Source of the DNA: Bradyrhizobium sp. U87765 SZCCT0048
Lineage (GTDB): Bacteria; Pseudomonadota; Alphaproteobacteria; Rhizobiales; Xanthobacteraceae
Length of the DNA: 64,000 bases
Direction: 5' to 3'
Assembly: GCF_018131225.1 (NCBI RefSeq)
Contig: NZ_JAFCMM010000001.1
Location: forward strand, 1,860,001-1,924,000
Numbering within the stretch: the first letter of the stretch is position 1; each line of letters starts with the position of its first letter. This document shows positions 43,672 to 53,540 of the stretch, in pieces. Position numbers and translations under genes: made by a program. The notes under the pieces are model-generated. The model was given only the letters and a program-made list of their open reading frames with translations, was not told the DNA's origin and made no database searches.

Positions 43672-43807
43672 CGGTCACAAATTTGTCATTGGCTAGCTGT
43701 CCCGGATCCGGCGCACCGGCACATGCTTATCAGTTACGTACCAACACAGGCATCAGGTTCACATTTTCTTAGGATTTCGGCGCAGATGATGGATGCGGAG
43801 ATCGCAA

Positions 43808-44098
43808 ATGACGACGTCAGGCATCCTGATCGCTTTTTTGACCGGCTATGTCCTCAGAGGCTTCCGGGTCTGGATCCTGTTGCCGATCGTCGGAGCGGCG
43901 TTTGTCGGTATCCTTTTGCTGCAACTCATAATGGCTGGCACTGGCCTTGGCGCCGCGATCGGTAACGCAGTCCTCGTCGGCATCGTGCTGCAGCTCGGAT
44001 ATGCGGCGGGCCTCGGCGCTCGTGCGCTGACCGTATCGATGCAGGGCCGCGGCCTCCGCAAAGCGCTGCCGCGGCGATCTCCGCTGCTCGATCGCTGA
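43808..44098 (+). CDS. Small membrane protein, unknown function
   Basis: 96 aa with three hydrophobic segments (about 5-20, 24-43 and 48-72) and a short basic tail. ATG at 43808 has CGGAG 8 nt upstream. I do not recognise the family. It resembles the short hydrophobic proteins often annotated beside exopolysaccharide loci in Bradyrhizobium, but this is a weak likeness. Confidence 0.6.
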   Translation: MTTSGILIAFLTGYVLRGFRVWILLPIVGAAFVGILLLQLIMAGTGLGAAIGNAVLVGIVLQLGYAAGLGARALTVSMQGRGLRKALPRRSPLLDR

Positions 44099-44127
44099 GT
44101 ACAACGCTCCGGCCCCCGCCGCCGCCC

Positions 44128-44466
44128 TCACCGGCGCCGTGCAACCAGCAACAACACCTGCGCGGCGACAACACCGGCAAATCCGCCTGCGACCTTGAAC
44201 GCCGCATCGACGATGCGCGCATGCCGATCCGGCGTCAGCATCTGAAGCAACTCCAGCGATAGCGCACCGATCACGACAAGGCCAAGAATCACGACCGGAC
44301 GCCGTGGATAGGCCAGCGAAAACAGCACCCCGACGAGGGCAAAGGCCGCGAAATGCTCGCGATGCGGACTTGCGAGGTGTGGCCGCAAGCCGATCGACGA
44401 CAGGGTGGCAAAACCGATGACGGCAACCGCGAGCCACGCGAGAACGAGGGAGACCTTCTGAATCAT
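44128..44466 (-). CDS. VanZ-like small membrane protein
   Basis: 112 aa with four predicted helices. The block HFAAFALVGVLFSLAYPRRP followed by LGLVVIGALSLELLQMLTPDRHARIVDAAFKVAGGFAGV is the VanZ-family core, including Glu-Leu-Leu-Gln and Asp-Ala/Asn positions. VanZ-like proteins are often found with exopolysaccharide genes; their activity is unclear. No good ribosome site is seen. Confidence 0.72.
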   Translation of the reverse strand: MIQKVSLVLAWLAVAVIGFATLSSIGLRPHLASPHREHFAAFALVGVLFSLAYPRRPVVILGLVVIGALSLELLQMLTPDRHARIVDAAFKVAGGFAGVVAAQVLLLVARRR

Positions 44467-44641
44467 CGTGACATCGTAACCGCTCGAACAGCTGCTTCAA
44501 ACCGCGGCGACGCTCCATCGCCCCACCTCGCCCGAAGTACGGGAAAGTACGTCTATCGGGAGACCAGGAGCGGCGCTACGCTTTCGGCCAGATTGTGTAA
44601 AATTGTCTGTTCGCACGACGACTTTGGCACGAGGCTTGGCG

Positions 44642-44839
44642 ATGACCGGCACGTCCTTCGTTCTCCGCAGCACCTGGCTTGTTCCACTGATGCTGATCGT
44701 GTCGATCCTCTATGTTGCCACGACACTCTGCGCGATCCTCATAGGCCTCGGCCGTGAATTAATCATGGTGCTGGCAGCGGCACCGGCGCGGCTGCACGGA
44801 CCCCGAAGCACCATTGGCGCTCGCCGCATCCGTGCCTGA
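44642..44839 (+). CDS. Possible small membrane protein
   Basis: 65 aa from the ATG at 44642, with one long hydrophobic stretch (about 8-45) and a basic tail. Weak GAGG upstream. No family recognised; kept only because the hydrophobic profile and codon pattern look real. Confidence 0.3.
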   Translation: MTGTSFVLRSTWLVPLMLIVSILYVATTLCAILIGLGRELIMVLAAAPARLHGPRSTIGARRIRA

Positions 44840-45517
44840 CCAAAGCCTGAAAGGCGCTTTGCTCATCAAAGCCCCGGGTCTGATGGCGCTGCCCTGAAGC
44901 ATTCCGGAAATTTTGACGGGCGCTTCGTCCAACGACGCCCGTCCCAACGACCTGGCAGTGGCAAGCCAAAGCGCCGGAGTGCGGAAGAGCGGGACACCAT
45001 CCCAACCGGTCTCGGCTCTCCGGGAGGAAAGGCAAGGCCATTCCCGGCAAGTGCTGGCCCTCTCACGGGCTGTAACCCCATCAGATCCCGCAGCGGCAGA
45101 GAAATTCCTGCGCAAGGTCGCGGACGGACGGTCCCGTTCGCTCATCGATCGATCAGCGCTGCCATGACACCTGCGCGGCGCGGAGCCGAAGCTCCGACGA
45201 TCTCCACCAGCGGAATCTACACCATGAGGGCACGCGCCGGTTGTTCGAGGCCTGATCTTCCCTCGAGAGCCCCCCAGTAGCCGGACACGCGGATGTCGGG
45301 CGCTCAAGCGCCATACTCATCTCGCGCCAGAAGCCTTCGGCGACGTACAGAAACCGTCTTGGATGAAGATCGAAGGCTTCGCTGCCACTCATGCGACATG
45401 ATGGGTCCGAACAAAAGATCCGGCTGGTTACACACCCTGTTTACGTCTACCGTCAGACAGCGACGTCCACGCTTGGCGCTTCCCAAGCGTGGAGCACAGC
45501 CCACACGAGTGGATTCG
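44840..45517. other. Gene-poor stretch between the small membrane genes and the AraC regulator
   Basis: About 680 bases. Frames on both strands here are Arg/Ser/Pro-rich with no motifs, and I do not accept any as a gene. I see no repeat, RNA gene or insertion element; it may hold the AraC promoter. Confidence 0.55.
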
Positions 45518-46381
45518 ATGCACAAGTCACCCGGTTTTGAAGCGGACCACAACTTCGCCCGCATGACGCTGCCGGACATTCGGATCAACTACGATCCGGT
45601 CGATCCGGATCAGTTCGACCGCCCGGTTCTCTCCTTCTATATCGAAACGGGCAAAGACAACGACGAACTCCCGCTGCATTCGCACAACAAGGGGCAGTTG
45701 GTCGTCGCTTCACATGGATCGGTCATGTGTCGCGCACCGGGCGGGCTGTGGATCGTACCGCCGCGGGGCGCGGTATGGATCCCCGCGGGGGTCCTGCACA
45801 GCAACTGCGTATCCGACAACGGAAAGGTCTACACCGTCTTCATCGATCCGCAGGCATGCATGCTTCCCAGGACATGCTGCACGTTCACGATATCCTCGCT
45901 TGTGCGCGAACTGATCCAGCGGCTGTCGGTCTGCCCGCCGCTGTATCAGCCCGAAAGCCCGATCGACCGCCTCGGACGTGTCTTGCTCGACGAACTGTTG
46001 CTGATGCCGACCGAACAGATCTACCTGCCGATCTCTCCGGACAGCCGTGTTCAGCAACTCGCGACGTCCCTGCTCCACGATCCCGGCGACCGCAGCACCG
46101 TCGAGGAAGTGGCCGCGCGCTACGCCATGAGCGTGCGCACCTTCGCCCGCCTGATCCTGAAGGAAACCGGAATGACATACGGGCGCTGGCGGCAGCGCCT
46201 TCACATCCTCGTTGCCTTGCAGCGGCTATCCGCCGGCGCTTCGGTCCAGGCCGTCTCGCTCGATCTCGGCTACGAGACGCCGAGCGCGTTCATCACCATG
46301 TTCAAGAAGACAATGGGCAAGAGCCCGCGCCGCTTCCTCGCCGAGCGGTCCAGCTTCGTCAATCATGAGGCGTTTGCGTAA
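45518..46381 (+). CDS. AraC-family regulator with cupin sensor domain (copy 1)
   Basis: 287 aa from the ATG at 45518. N-terminal cupin-like ligand domain (LPLHSHNKGQL, LWIVPPRGAVWIPAGVLHSN) and C-terminal AraC DNA-binding domain with two HTHs (STVEEVAARYAMSVRTFARLILKETG; LGYETPSAFITMFKKTMGKSPRRFL). It diverges from no gene but precedes the catabolic island, whose genes face it. Clearly paralogous to the regulator at 59263-60069. The frame is open to 45293, without a motif in the extra part. Confidence 0.9.
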   Translation: MHKSPGFEADHNFARMTLPDIRINYDPVDPDQFDRPVLSFYIETGKDNDELPLHSHNKGQLVVASHGSVMCRAPGGLWIVPPRGAVWIPAGVLHSNCVSDNGKVYTVFIDPQACMLPRTCCTFTISSLVRELIQRLSVCPPLYQPESPIDRLGRVLLDELLLMPTEQIYLPISPDSRVQQLATSLLHDPGDRSTVEEVAARYAMSVRTFARLILKETGMTYGRWRQRLHILVALQRLSAGASVQAVSLDLGYETPSAFITMFKKTMGKSPRRFLAERSSFVNHEAFA

Positions 46382-46429
46382 GCCCTCCAAGCCCCCGCTT
46401 GCGGGAGCCCGTGCCGTGGCTTGCAGTCC

Positions 46430-47662
46430 TCACCTTGCGTTGAACGGGACCAGCGGATACTGCAGAGATGCTTCCGCCACGACCTGCGGCGCGACCACCC
46501 GAGGCCTGCCGTTCTGCCCCTGCAGGATGGTCACATCGCTTCCGGTATTCTGTCCGGTCGCATCGAACCGGATCCTGCCACTGGACATCAGGATCGGCAT
46601 CATGTCCGTCGCCTTCAGCGCAGCATGGACGGCAAGAGACTCGGGCGAACCGGCACGGCTCACGGCATCGGCCACAATCTGCACCGCCTCGAACGCGCAT
46701 CCCGAATTGCCATCAACCCAGTCATTTGGATAGTCGGTGGCGAACCGCCTGAGGATCGTCGCAGCGTCCGGCGCTTTCGGATTGTACCACAACGTCGAAA
46801 GGATCGCACCGTCGCCGTACTTGCCCAAGGCGTCGTAATACGCTTTGTCCTGAACCCCGTTCGAGTTCGGAGAGAAGACCAGCCTGGGATTCCATCCCTG
46901 CTTGACGCACTCGCGGATGATCATGACGGCGTCATTGACGCGTGTCACCGAGACCAGCGCGTCGGCGCCGGACGCTTTCGCCTTGGCGACCTCGACGGAA
47001 AGATCCTTGGCCTTTTCATCGTATGGAATGGACTGGACGATGTTCAAGGGGACGTCGACCTCCTTCCAGGCCTGGTCGATGCTGGCCGCGGTCGATTGCC
47101 CCATGGTGTTGTTGAGATGCATGACGACGGCGCTGGTCGGCGCGTCCTTCACCGAGGACAGCAACGACTTCAATTCTGTCAGAGATTTCCTGACGATGGT
47201 CAGCGACGTCGGACAGTAGCGAAACACCTGGGTGAATCCCTGCGAGGTCACCTGGGTCGCGCTCGCGACATGCACCACCATCGGAACTTGCGCGGCCTCC
47301 GCCGCTTGCAGCGCCGATATGGTTGCACCCGAGTCCCAGGCACCGATCAGCACCGTGCAGCCCTGCCTGATCAGATTCTCGGCTGCGATGCGTCCATTTT
47401 CCGGTCGGCTCTGCGTATCGGCATGAATGATCTCCATGTCGATGCCAAATTTCTCCCGGGCAAACCTCGCGCCGACATCGATACCACGCACACAGGCTTG
47501 TCCCGGAAACGCCAGAACACCGCTGCTCGGGTTGATCGCGCCGACACGCACCTTGCCGGGAATGGCTGCGCCGCCGGGCCAAGACATGAGACCCACGGCA
47601 GCACCGACGCCGCTGCCGAGCAAACCGCGACGCGTTAGACCGCCTTCATTCGATTTCTTCAT
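46430..47662 (-). CDS. ABC transporter substrate-binding protein (branched-chain amino acid type)
   Basis: 410 aa of the Leu/Ile/Val-binding family (type I periplasmic fold). The N-terminus LTRRGLLGSGVGAAVGLMSW is a Tat-like signal. Mature domain starts KVRVGAINPSSGVLAFPGQ. GGGGAG precedes the ATG. Likely works with the LivFGMH proteins at 53541-56862, although about 6 kb and several enzyme genes lie between. Members of this family also bind aromatic acids, amides and other small acids. Confidence 0.87.
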   Translation of the reverse strand: MKKSNEGGLTRRGLLGSGVGAAVGLMSWPGGAAIPGKVRVGAINPSSGVLAFPGQACVRGIDVGARFAREKFGIDMEIIHADTQSRPENGRIAAENLIRQGCTVLIGAWDSGATISALQAAEAAQVPMVVHVASATQVTSQGFTQVFRYCPTSLTIVRKSLTELKSLLSSVKDAPTSAVVMHLNNTMGQSTAASIDQAWKEVDVPLNIVQSIPYDEKAKDLSVEVAKAKASGADALVSVTRVNDAVMIIRECVKQGWNPRLVFSPNSNGVQDKAYYDALGKYGDGAILSTLWYNPKAPDAATILRRFATDYPNDWVDGNSGCAFEAVQIVADAVSRAGSPESLAVHAALKATDMMPILMSSGRIRFDATGQNTGSDVTILQGQNGRPRVVAPQVVAEASLQYPLVPFNAR

Positions 47663-47805
47663 GTGACGCTCCCCTCCGTTCAAAGGCTTTGTTGTTTTCA
47701 GATGCCTGATCGAGGCTCGATCAATGGCGATCGCCGCGGCAGCGCTAGGCGAATACCGCTGCGGCAGGCACAGCCGCACGCGTTTGCAGCTGGCGCCGAC
47801 GCGGA

Positions 47806-49677
47806 TCAGGTTCTCACTTCGGCCCGGACGAGATGGTCTTCGCTCTCGTCATACAGCGTCTCGATCAGCGACCGATACCTTTCCAGAATCTGCTTTCGGC
47901 GCTTTTTTCGGGTCGGGGTCATCAATCCGTTTTCGGGAGACAGCTCCTCCGGTAGAATCCGGAAGGCCTTGATCTGCTCGGCTCTGGCAAGCCTGCTGTT
48001 GGCCTTTCCGACCTCGCCTTCGATCAGCTGGACAACCGGCTCGGAATTCGCCAGATCCGAGTATTGCTCGATCTGAAGGTCGCGCGACCTCGCCCATTCC
48101 ATGGTCGCGGCGCCATTCACTTCGATCAGCGCGGTCAGATATTTCTTTCCTTCCCCGATCACCGCGGCTTCGGAAATGAACGGGCTGCGCCGGATTTCAT
48201 TCTCGATCTGGGTCGGGCTGACGGACTTGCCGTTGGACGTATTGATGATTTCTTTCTTGCGATCGACCAGCTTGAACAGACCCGTCGGTCCGATCTCCAC
48301 AATGTCACCGGTGTAGAGCCAGCCGTCGCGCAAGGTCGACCGCGTTTCTTCCGGCTTGTTCCAGTATCCGACAAAGAGGCCCGGTCCTCTGACGATCATC
48401 TCCCCGTCTTCGAGAACCGCCGTTTCCCAGGCGGCGTCATGCACGGGCACGCCGACCGTTCCCGCCTCCGGCCATTCCTCCATCTGAACGAGGTTGGCAC
48501 CAACCAGTTCGGTCTGACCGTAGCATTCCTTCAGCTGCAGGCCCCACAGCTGCCACAGCGACATTAGCTCTGGAGGCATTGCCGCGGACGACGTATAGGT
48601 GATCGTCAGATCCTCGAAACCGACCTCGGCCAGCAGCGGCCGGAAAACCTGTTGCTGGCACACCGCGAACAGAGCGGAGATCAGCGGATCCGGCGTGCCG
48701 CCGGACTGGCGGTCGTCGAGCGCCTTGCGGGCGATCGTCATCGCGAACTGGTAGTCCAGCTTCTGCTTCGCCGATCCCGAATGAACCTTGCTGAGGATCT
48801 GTGTTGCAAACCGCTGGTAGAAGCGAGGTGGCGCCGTGAAGTATGTCGGCTTGACGTCCCGGATCGTCTGGGCGAACTCCGCGCTGGTCTCGCCGAAATA
48901 AGGCACCATCCGGGTCAGCAGAGGCAAGGTCGTTGCCTGTGCACGGGCGACCGTATGCGAGAGCGGCAGATGCACGACGACGCGGTGCGCATCCGCACGC
49001 AGTCTCGGATTGAAGGTCGTCACGCTGTGCGCACCGGCAAGCAGCGACAGGTGGGTCAGCATGGCGCCCTTGGGAAAGCCCGTGGTGCCGGAGGTGTACC
49101 CGATGCTGGCCAGATCCTGCGCATGGGCCGCCGCCGCCTGCGCTCGAAGGAAAGCATCGGCATCGACCGAAGCCGTCCGGCAAAACGCCGAGAGAGAGAC
49201 GACATTCGCCGCCGCAGCTGCCCCGTCCCAGTGCGGGTCGAGGACGATGATCTTCCGCAACTTCCCGGCCTCGCCGGATGCCAGGACGATCCCGAGCTGG
49301 AGCTCGCTGCCGACGAAGGCGAAGGATGCGCCGGAATCGCTGATGTAGTAGGCGACCTCTTCCGGCGACGAGGTAAAATACACGCCGACCATGACGCCGC
49401 CGGCGCAAATCGTCGCCATGTCCGCGAGAAGCCATTCCTGGGACACATCCCCCATGATGGCTACACGATCGCCGCGCTGCAGCCCGGCGCTCTGCAGGGC
49501 AGCTCCGAGATTGGCGACGTGATCCGCGTATTGCCGCCAGGTCACGGCGAACCATTCGCCGTGGCGCTTCTGCTGATATGCGACCGCCTCCGGCCGCTCC
49601 GCCCTGCGCGCACCCAAAAGCTGCGGGATGGTCACATCGGCGAGCTGGGCTCCCGACGTCAGGCTTTCGACGTCCAT
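47806..49677 (-). CDS. Long-chain-type acyl-CoA ligase
   Basis: 623 aa, the length of FadD15/eukaryotic-type ligases rather than the 500-aa type. Visible are YTSGTTGFPKGAMLTH, CYGQTELVG, YTGDIVEIGPTGLFKLVDRKKE and a basic C-terminus with TPTRKKRRKQILERY. It follows the crotonase gene by one base, so the two are co-expressed. It would activate the acid taken up or formed in this pathway as its CoA thioester. Confidence 0.88.
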   Translation of the reverse strand: MDVESLTSGAQLADVTIPQLLGARRAERPEAVAYQQKRHGEWFAVTWRQYADHVANLGAALQSAGLQRGDRVAIMGDVSQEWLLADMATICAGGVMVGVYFTSSPEEVAYYISDSGASFAFVGSELQLGIVLASGEAGKLRKIIVLDPHWDGAAAAANVVSLSAFCRTASVDADAFLRAQAAAAHAQDLASIGYTSGTTGFPKGAMLTHLSLLAGAHSVTTFNPRLRADAHRVVVHLPLSHTVARAQATTLPLLTRMVPYFGETSAEFAQTIRDVKPTYFTAPPRFYQRFATQILSKVHSGSAKQKLDYQFAMTIARKALDDRQSGGTPDPLISALFAVCQQQVFRPLLAEVGFEDLTITYTSSAAMPPELMSLWQLWGLQLKECYGQTELVGANLVQMEEWPEAGTVGVPVHDAAWETAVLEDGEMIVRGPGLFVGYWNKPEETRSTLRDGWLYTGDIVEIGPTGLFKLVDRKKEIINTSNGKSVSPTQIENEIRRSPFISEAAVIGEGKKYLTALIEVNGAATMEWARSRDLQIEQYSDLANSEPVVQLIEGEVGKANSRLARAEQIKAFRILPEELSPENGLMTPTRKKRRKQILERYRSLIETLYDESEDHLVRAEVRT

Positions 49678-49678
49678 G

Positions 49679-50458
49679 TCACCTCTCCGCGAAGCGCTTC
49701 CGCTTCTCCGCGAAAGCAGCGACCGCCTCCCGCCGCTCCGGCAATGCAAAGGTCAGCATTTCCAATGCGCCGGACGTATCGAGCACCAGATGGGCGTACT
49801 GCTTGATGATCTTGTTGACGCTATACTTCGTCCAGACGATCGACTCTCGCGGACCGCTCGCCAGCATCTCGGCATATTCGATCGCGGCGTCCCTGACCTC
49901 TCGATCCGCCACGACCTCGTTGATCATTCCCATCGCGGCGGCCTTCTCCGCGGAAATGAACTCGCCCGTCATGAGATAGTGTTTCGCCCGGACCGGACCC
50001 ATCAGCAGCGGCCAGATCACCGCGCCGCCATCGCCGGCGACGACGCCCGCCGTCACATGGGTGTCGGCGAACCGCGCGGTCGGGCTTGCGAAGATGACGT
50101 CACAGAACAGCGCAAGCGTCGCGCCGAGCCCGACGGCCGCGCCATTGACGGCCGCGACAATCGGCACCTCGACTTCGAGCATGTTGCGAACGAGGTGACG
50201 TCCGCTTCTCGTTGGCGACGGCAAGGGCCCCTTGTCGAGCGACTTCTGGTCACCGCCCGAACAGAAACCGCGGCCCGCGCCGGTCAGCACGATTGCCCGG
50301 ACGTCCTTGTCGTCGTCGAGCTCGACGAAGACCTGTTCGAGCTCTTCGTGCATGTCCCAGTTGATGGCGTTGAGAATCTCCGGCCGGTTCATCGTCACGA
50401 CGGCGACGCCGCTGGAGCGCTTCTCGACGAGCAGATACGTGTAAACGTGCGGTGGCAT
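49679..50458 (-). CDS. Crotonase-family protein lacking both hydratase glutamates
   Basis: 259 aa. The fold is clear (GVAVVTMNRPEILNAI, GRGFCSGGDQKSL), but where hydratases have the two catalytic Glu residues this protein has GLGATLALFCDVIFAS and FADTHVTAGVVAGDGG. A His in the second block may be catalytic, so a different crotonase reaction (isomerase, hydrolase, lyase or ring-opening) is likely. GGAAAG lies before the ATG at 50458. Co-directional with the luciferase-like and ligase genes. Confidence 0.82.
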   Translation of the reverse strand: MPPHVYTYLLVEKRSSGVAVVTMNRPEILNAINWDMHEELEQVFVELDDDKDVRAIVLTGAGRGFCSGGDQKSLDKGPLPSPTRSGRHLVRNMLEVEVPIVAAVNGAAVGLGATLALFCDVIFASPTARFADTHVTAGVVAGDGGAVIWPLLMGPVRAKHYLMTGEFISAEKAAAMGMINEVVADREVRDAAIEYAEMLASGPRESIVWTKYSVNKIIKQYAHLVLDTSGALEMLTFALPERREAVAAFAEKRKRFAER

Positions 50459-50487
50459 GGGATCTTTCCGTCCTGTTCTCGATGAGT

Positions 50488-51618
50488 TCACTGCTGGGGG
50501 CGCATGGCGCGGATTTGCGCCAGGATGTCTTCCGTCGGGCGCACGACGTTGTTCTTGTCGTTGAAGTGCGGAATGATGTAGCGGCCGCACATGTCGATGG
50601 CCTCCATGATCTTCTCGTGGCTGACCGAATCGAGGTGGAGAAGAACCTCGTCGATTCCCAGCGCCTGGAACTTCTCGATCTGGCGGATGACGGTATCCGG
50701 GCTGCCGCACACCGTTGTCGCGGAGTGGTTGAGCAGATAGTCCCAGTCACGCCCGGCACGCTCCATGGCGGGCACGCTCTCGCTCATGTAGGCATAATCG
50801 TCGGCAAGCCTCGCCAGGCGCGGATACGCGTCGGTTGAAATCCGCGCGTAGTGCATCAGAGGTTCGGCATAGTCGTCCTTCGCCTTCTGATCGGTGGCGC
50901 CAATGCCGAAAAAGAGCGGCAGGCCGATACGAGGGCGCTCCAGCGGCCCCTGTTCGTCGCGCTTCCAGGCACGGCGGTATGCGTTGAGCAGCCGGTCCTG
51001 AACCTCCCAGCCCTGATAGATCGAGGCGCTCATGACCGCGAGGCCTTCCGCTCCCGCCCAGCCGTGACTGCGCTCGCTCGTGGCCGCGATGCCGATGACC
51101 GGATGCGGCTTCTGAATGGGCTTCGGCACCAGCATGCGCGGCGGGATCTGGTAGTACTTGCCCTCGAACGTGAAGATGTCCTCGCGCATCGACTTCTTCA
51201 GAAGGGCGATACCCTCCTCCATCTGGGCAAGCGTCTCGTTCGGGTCGACGTTGAAGGCCCGCATGGCGATGGTCGTGTTGGCGCGGCCGGCGTAGAACTC
51301 CATGCGGCCGTGCGACAGGATGTCCGTGACCGCCAGCCGCTCCGCCGAACGCAGTGCATGATTGATCTTCTGCGGCATCAGGGTCACCGCCGACCTCAGC
51401 TTTACGCGCGAGGTGACCGCGGCGAGATAGCCGTAGACCACTTCCGGGGCGGAACTCGAGATGCCACCGAGCGCGACATGCTGCTCGGACAGCGCGACGC
51501 AGTCGAACCCCATCTTTTCCGCGAGGCGCACCTCATCGACCAGTTCATGAAGCCGGCGCGCGTAGCTGTGTCCGACCTGGGTTTCCTGCTCCGACCAGAA
51601 CCCGAACGAAAGTGCCAT
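50488..51618 (-). CDS. Luciferase-like (LLM) flavin-dependent monooxygenase
   Basis: 376 aa, TIM-barrel family of bacterial luciferase. Visible: HELVDEVRLAEKMGFDCVALSEQH, LMPQKINHALRSAERLAVTDILSHGRMEFYAGR and the C-terminal VCGSPDTVIRQIEKFQALGIDEVLLH. It uses FMNH2 from a separate reductase; the flavin reductase at 57123-57650 in the same island is the likely partner. Probably hydroxylates or cleaves the pathway substrate. Confidence 0.88.
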   Translation of the reverse strand: MALSFGFWSEQETQVGHSYARRLHELVDEVRLAEKMGFDCVALSEQHVALGGISSSAPEVVYGYLAAVTSRVKLRSAVTLMPQKINHALRSAERLAVTDILSHGRMEFYAGRANTTIAMRAFNVDPNETLAQMEEGIALLKKSMREDIFTFEGKYYQIPPRMLVPKPIQKPHPVIGIAATSERSHGWAGAEGLAVMSASIYQGWEVQDRLLNAYRRAWKRDEQGPLERPRIGLPLFFGIGATDQKAKDDYAEPLMHYARISTDAYPRLARLADDYAYMSESVPAMERAGRDWDYLLNHSATTVCGSPDTVIRQIEKFQALGIDEVLLHLDSVSHEKIMEAIDMCGRYIIPHFNDKNNVVRPTEDILAQIRAMRPQQ

Positions 51619-51830
51619 CTGATAACATCCTCTGGGAAATTCGAGATGGCAGAGGGTGTCACGGGCGCGGCGACATTTTTGCCCGAAAGCTTGTCGCCGT
51701 GGCAGGACTTTCCGAATTTTATGCTGTCAGGCGATGATACAGGTTTTCGGTTTTGTATGGGGGACGGAGAAACGCGGCATCGCGCGGCGGCGTCTCTCCA
51801 AAGTGCCGGACAGACAACCGGCAGCCGGTC

Positions 51831-52595
51831 TTACTCACCGAACGAGGTAACGAGAAGATCTGCGATCGCTTCGAGACATCGCCTGCCGATGTCCGCGGTC
51901 GCGCCATGCGGGTCGCCGATAATGCCGTTGTGTGTGACCGACTTGATGCCATTCTTCCACATGGCATGAAGCTGTTCTTCGCTCAGCGCCCCGAGGTGCC
52001 CGACTTCGAATCGATCCCGGCGCACGCTGTCGGGACGCAGATACATCATCAACGCTGTCTCCGCGATATCTGCATGCCCTCCGACAGAGTCCGCGTCGCC
52101 TCCGGCTTCAGCGACGGCATGACGCCAGCGGTCGATCCAGGCGATCGAGTCGCAGAACGCAGCGATCTCGACATCCTGCGGCACAGCGCGTTTCAGCCGG
52201 GGAAGGCTGTCACGCAGGATGGGAAAGTTTCCGATATGCCCGGAGAACATCAGGATACGCTTGAAGCCGTGCCGCGCGAGAGAGGTGCAATAGTCGAGGC
52301 ACATCGCCTCGAAGGTCTCCGGCCGCAAGGAAATGGTGCCGGAGAAGCCGAGATGGTGGGTCGAACAGCCAACCTTGATCGTGGGCGCGATCAAGGCATC
52401 TGCAAGACGCCGCGCGATCTGCTCCGCCAGCGCATCGGCGTGATCGGCATCCATGCACAGCGGAAGGTGCGGCCCATGTTGCTCGACAGCGCCACACGGA
52501 ATCAGAACCGTCGATATCCCCGCCGCCAGGGCATTCGATACCTCCTCGAAGCTCATGAACTCAAGGCGGAGCTGGTCAGGTAGGGGCACCGTCAT
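51831..52595 (-). CDS. Creatininase-family amidohydrolase
   Basis: 254 aa. The metal-binding motifs are VEQHGPHLPLCMDADHADALA near residue 38, GCSTHHLGFSGTIS, FSGHIGNF and GGHADIAETALMMY. The family opens cyclic amides or cleaves formamides and related bonds. It starts directly after the crotonase stop with no gap. Suggests the substrate contains an amide or lactam, or gives one during degradation (inference). Confidence 0.87.
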   Translation of the reverse strand: MTVPLPDQLRLEFMSFEEVSNALAAGISTVLIPCGAVEQHGPHLPLCMDADHADALAEQIARRLADALIAPTIKVGCSTHHLGFSGTISLRPETFEAMCLDYCTSLARHGFKRILMFSGHIGNFPILRDSLPRLKRAVPQDVEIAAFCDSIAWIDRWRHAVAEAGGDADSVGGHADIAETALMMYLRPDSVRRDRFEVGHLGALSEEQLHAMWKNGIKSVTHNGIIGDPHGATADIGRRCLEAIADLLVTSFGE

Positions 52596-53363
52596 TCATT
52601 CCTTCGTGGCGTTCTTCGAGAGAAAGCGGGCACGTGCATTCGCCGAGCCGTCGCCGGTCAGATAGGCTCCCAGATCCTCCATGGTCATCGCCTCGAGCGC
52701 AGCGTCGTCCATCTGCCCCGTCAGGTTCAGCGAGCGTTTGATGGCAGCGAACAGCCTCTGGTCCTTGCCGCGCAGATACCTGCAGACTTCGGTGGCGTGC
52801 GGCATCACGTTTGCTGTGGCCACGATCTCATTGATCGCTCCGATATCGCGCGCCTTCTCCGCGCCGACCAGTTCGCCCCCATAGAGCAACGCCTGGGCTT
52901 CTCGCAGCCCCAGTTTCCGGACCGCCTGCCTCATTCCCTTGGCCGCGGGCAGCAAACCATGATTGATTTCCGGAAATCCGACCTTGCATGCAGCGTCCGC
53001 GACGACATGATCGGCATGGAGAAGAAATTCCAACGCGCCGCCAACCGCATAGCCACGGACGGCGCATACGAATGGCGCTGGATATCTCTCCATCTCGCAC
53101 AGCAGCGCATGGAAATTTCGCAGGCGCGGCCGGGATATCTCGATGCCTGCCACTTCCTTGATGTCGCCGCCCGCACTGAAGAAGCGGTCGCCCGCGCCGG
53201 TCAGAACGAGCCCCGGCGGCGACGCCTCGGCAGACAGGGCGCGAACCGCATCCAGCAGGCGGCCGACCAGCCCGTTGTTCAGGGCATTGGCCGGCGGCCT
53301 GTTCATGATCATCGTCACAATATCGAGATCGCGCTCGATGAGAAGGACGTCATCGCTTTCCAT
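52596..53363 (-). CDS. Enoyl-CoA hydratase/isomerase family
   Basis: 255 aa crotonase. Oxyanion segments are RFFSAGGDIKEV and GYAVGGALEFLLHADHV; Glu residues at both hydratase positions are kept (GGALEF and GFPEINHGLLP). A hydratase or isomerase step of a beta-oxidation-like path is likely. Adjacent to and co-directional with the creatininase gene. Confidence 0.87.
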   Translation of the reverse strand: MESDDVLLIERDLDIVTMIMNRPPANALNNGLVGRLLDAVRALSAEASPPGLVLTGAGDRFFSAGGDIKEVAGIEISRPRLRNFHALLCEMERYPAPFVCAVRGYAVGGALEFLLHADHVVADAACKVGFPEINHGLLPAAKGMRQAVRKLGLREAQALLYGGELVGAEKARDIGAINEIVATANVMPHATEVCRYLRGKDQRLFAAIKRSLNLTGQMDDAALEAMTMEDLGAYLTGDGSANARARFLSKNATKE

Positions 53364-53540
53364 GGCAGGAGCCTAGACGACCGACATCGGCATTGATCAC
53401 CGTAGAGCGCGGCTCCGCCGACCGGCCTCGGCACAAACAGCCGTCAGGGCTCGGAATCGCAGCATCTCATGCTCTGTGGCCTGATCTTCGGCGGTCCACG
53501 TCGCAGATCGACGGCAGCGCCGCCATCGCGCCGGTGGAAG

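Noticed and set aside
44759..45307. 182-aa minus-strand frame in the gene-poor stretch
   Set aside because: Arg/Ser/Pro-rich without motif or ribosome site.
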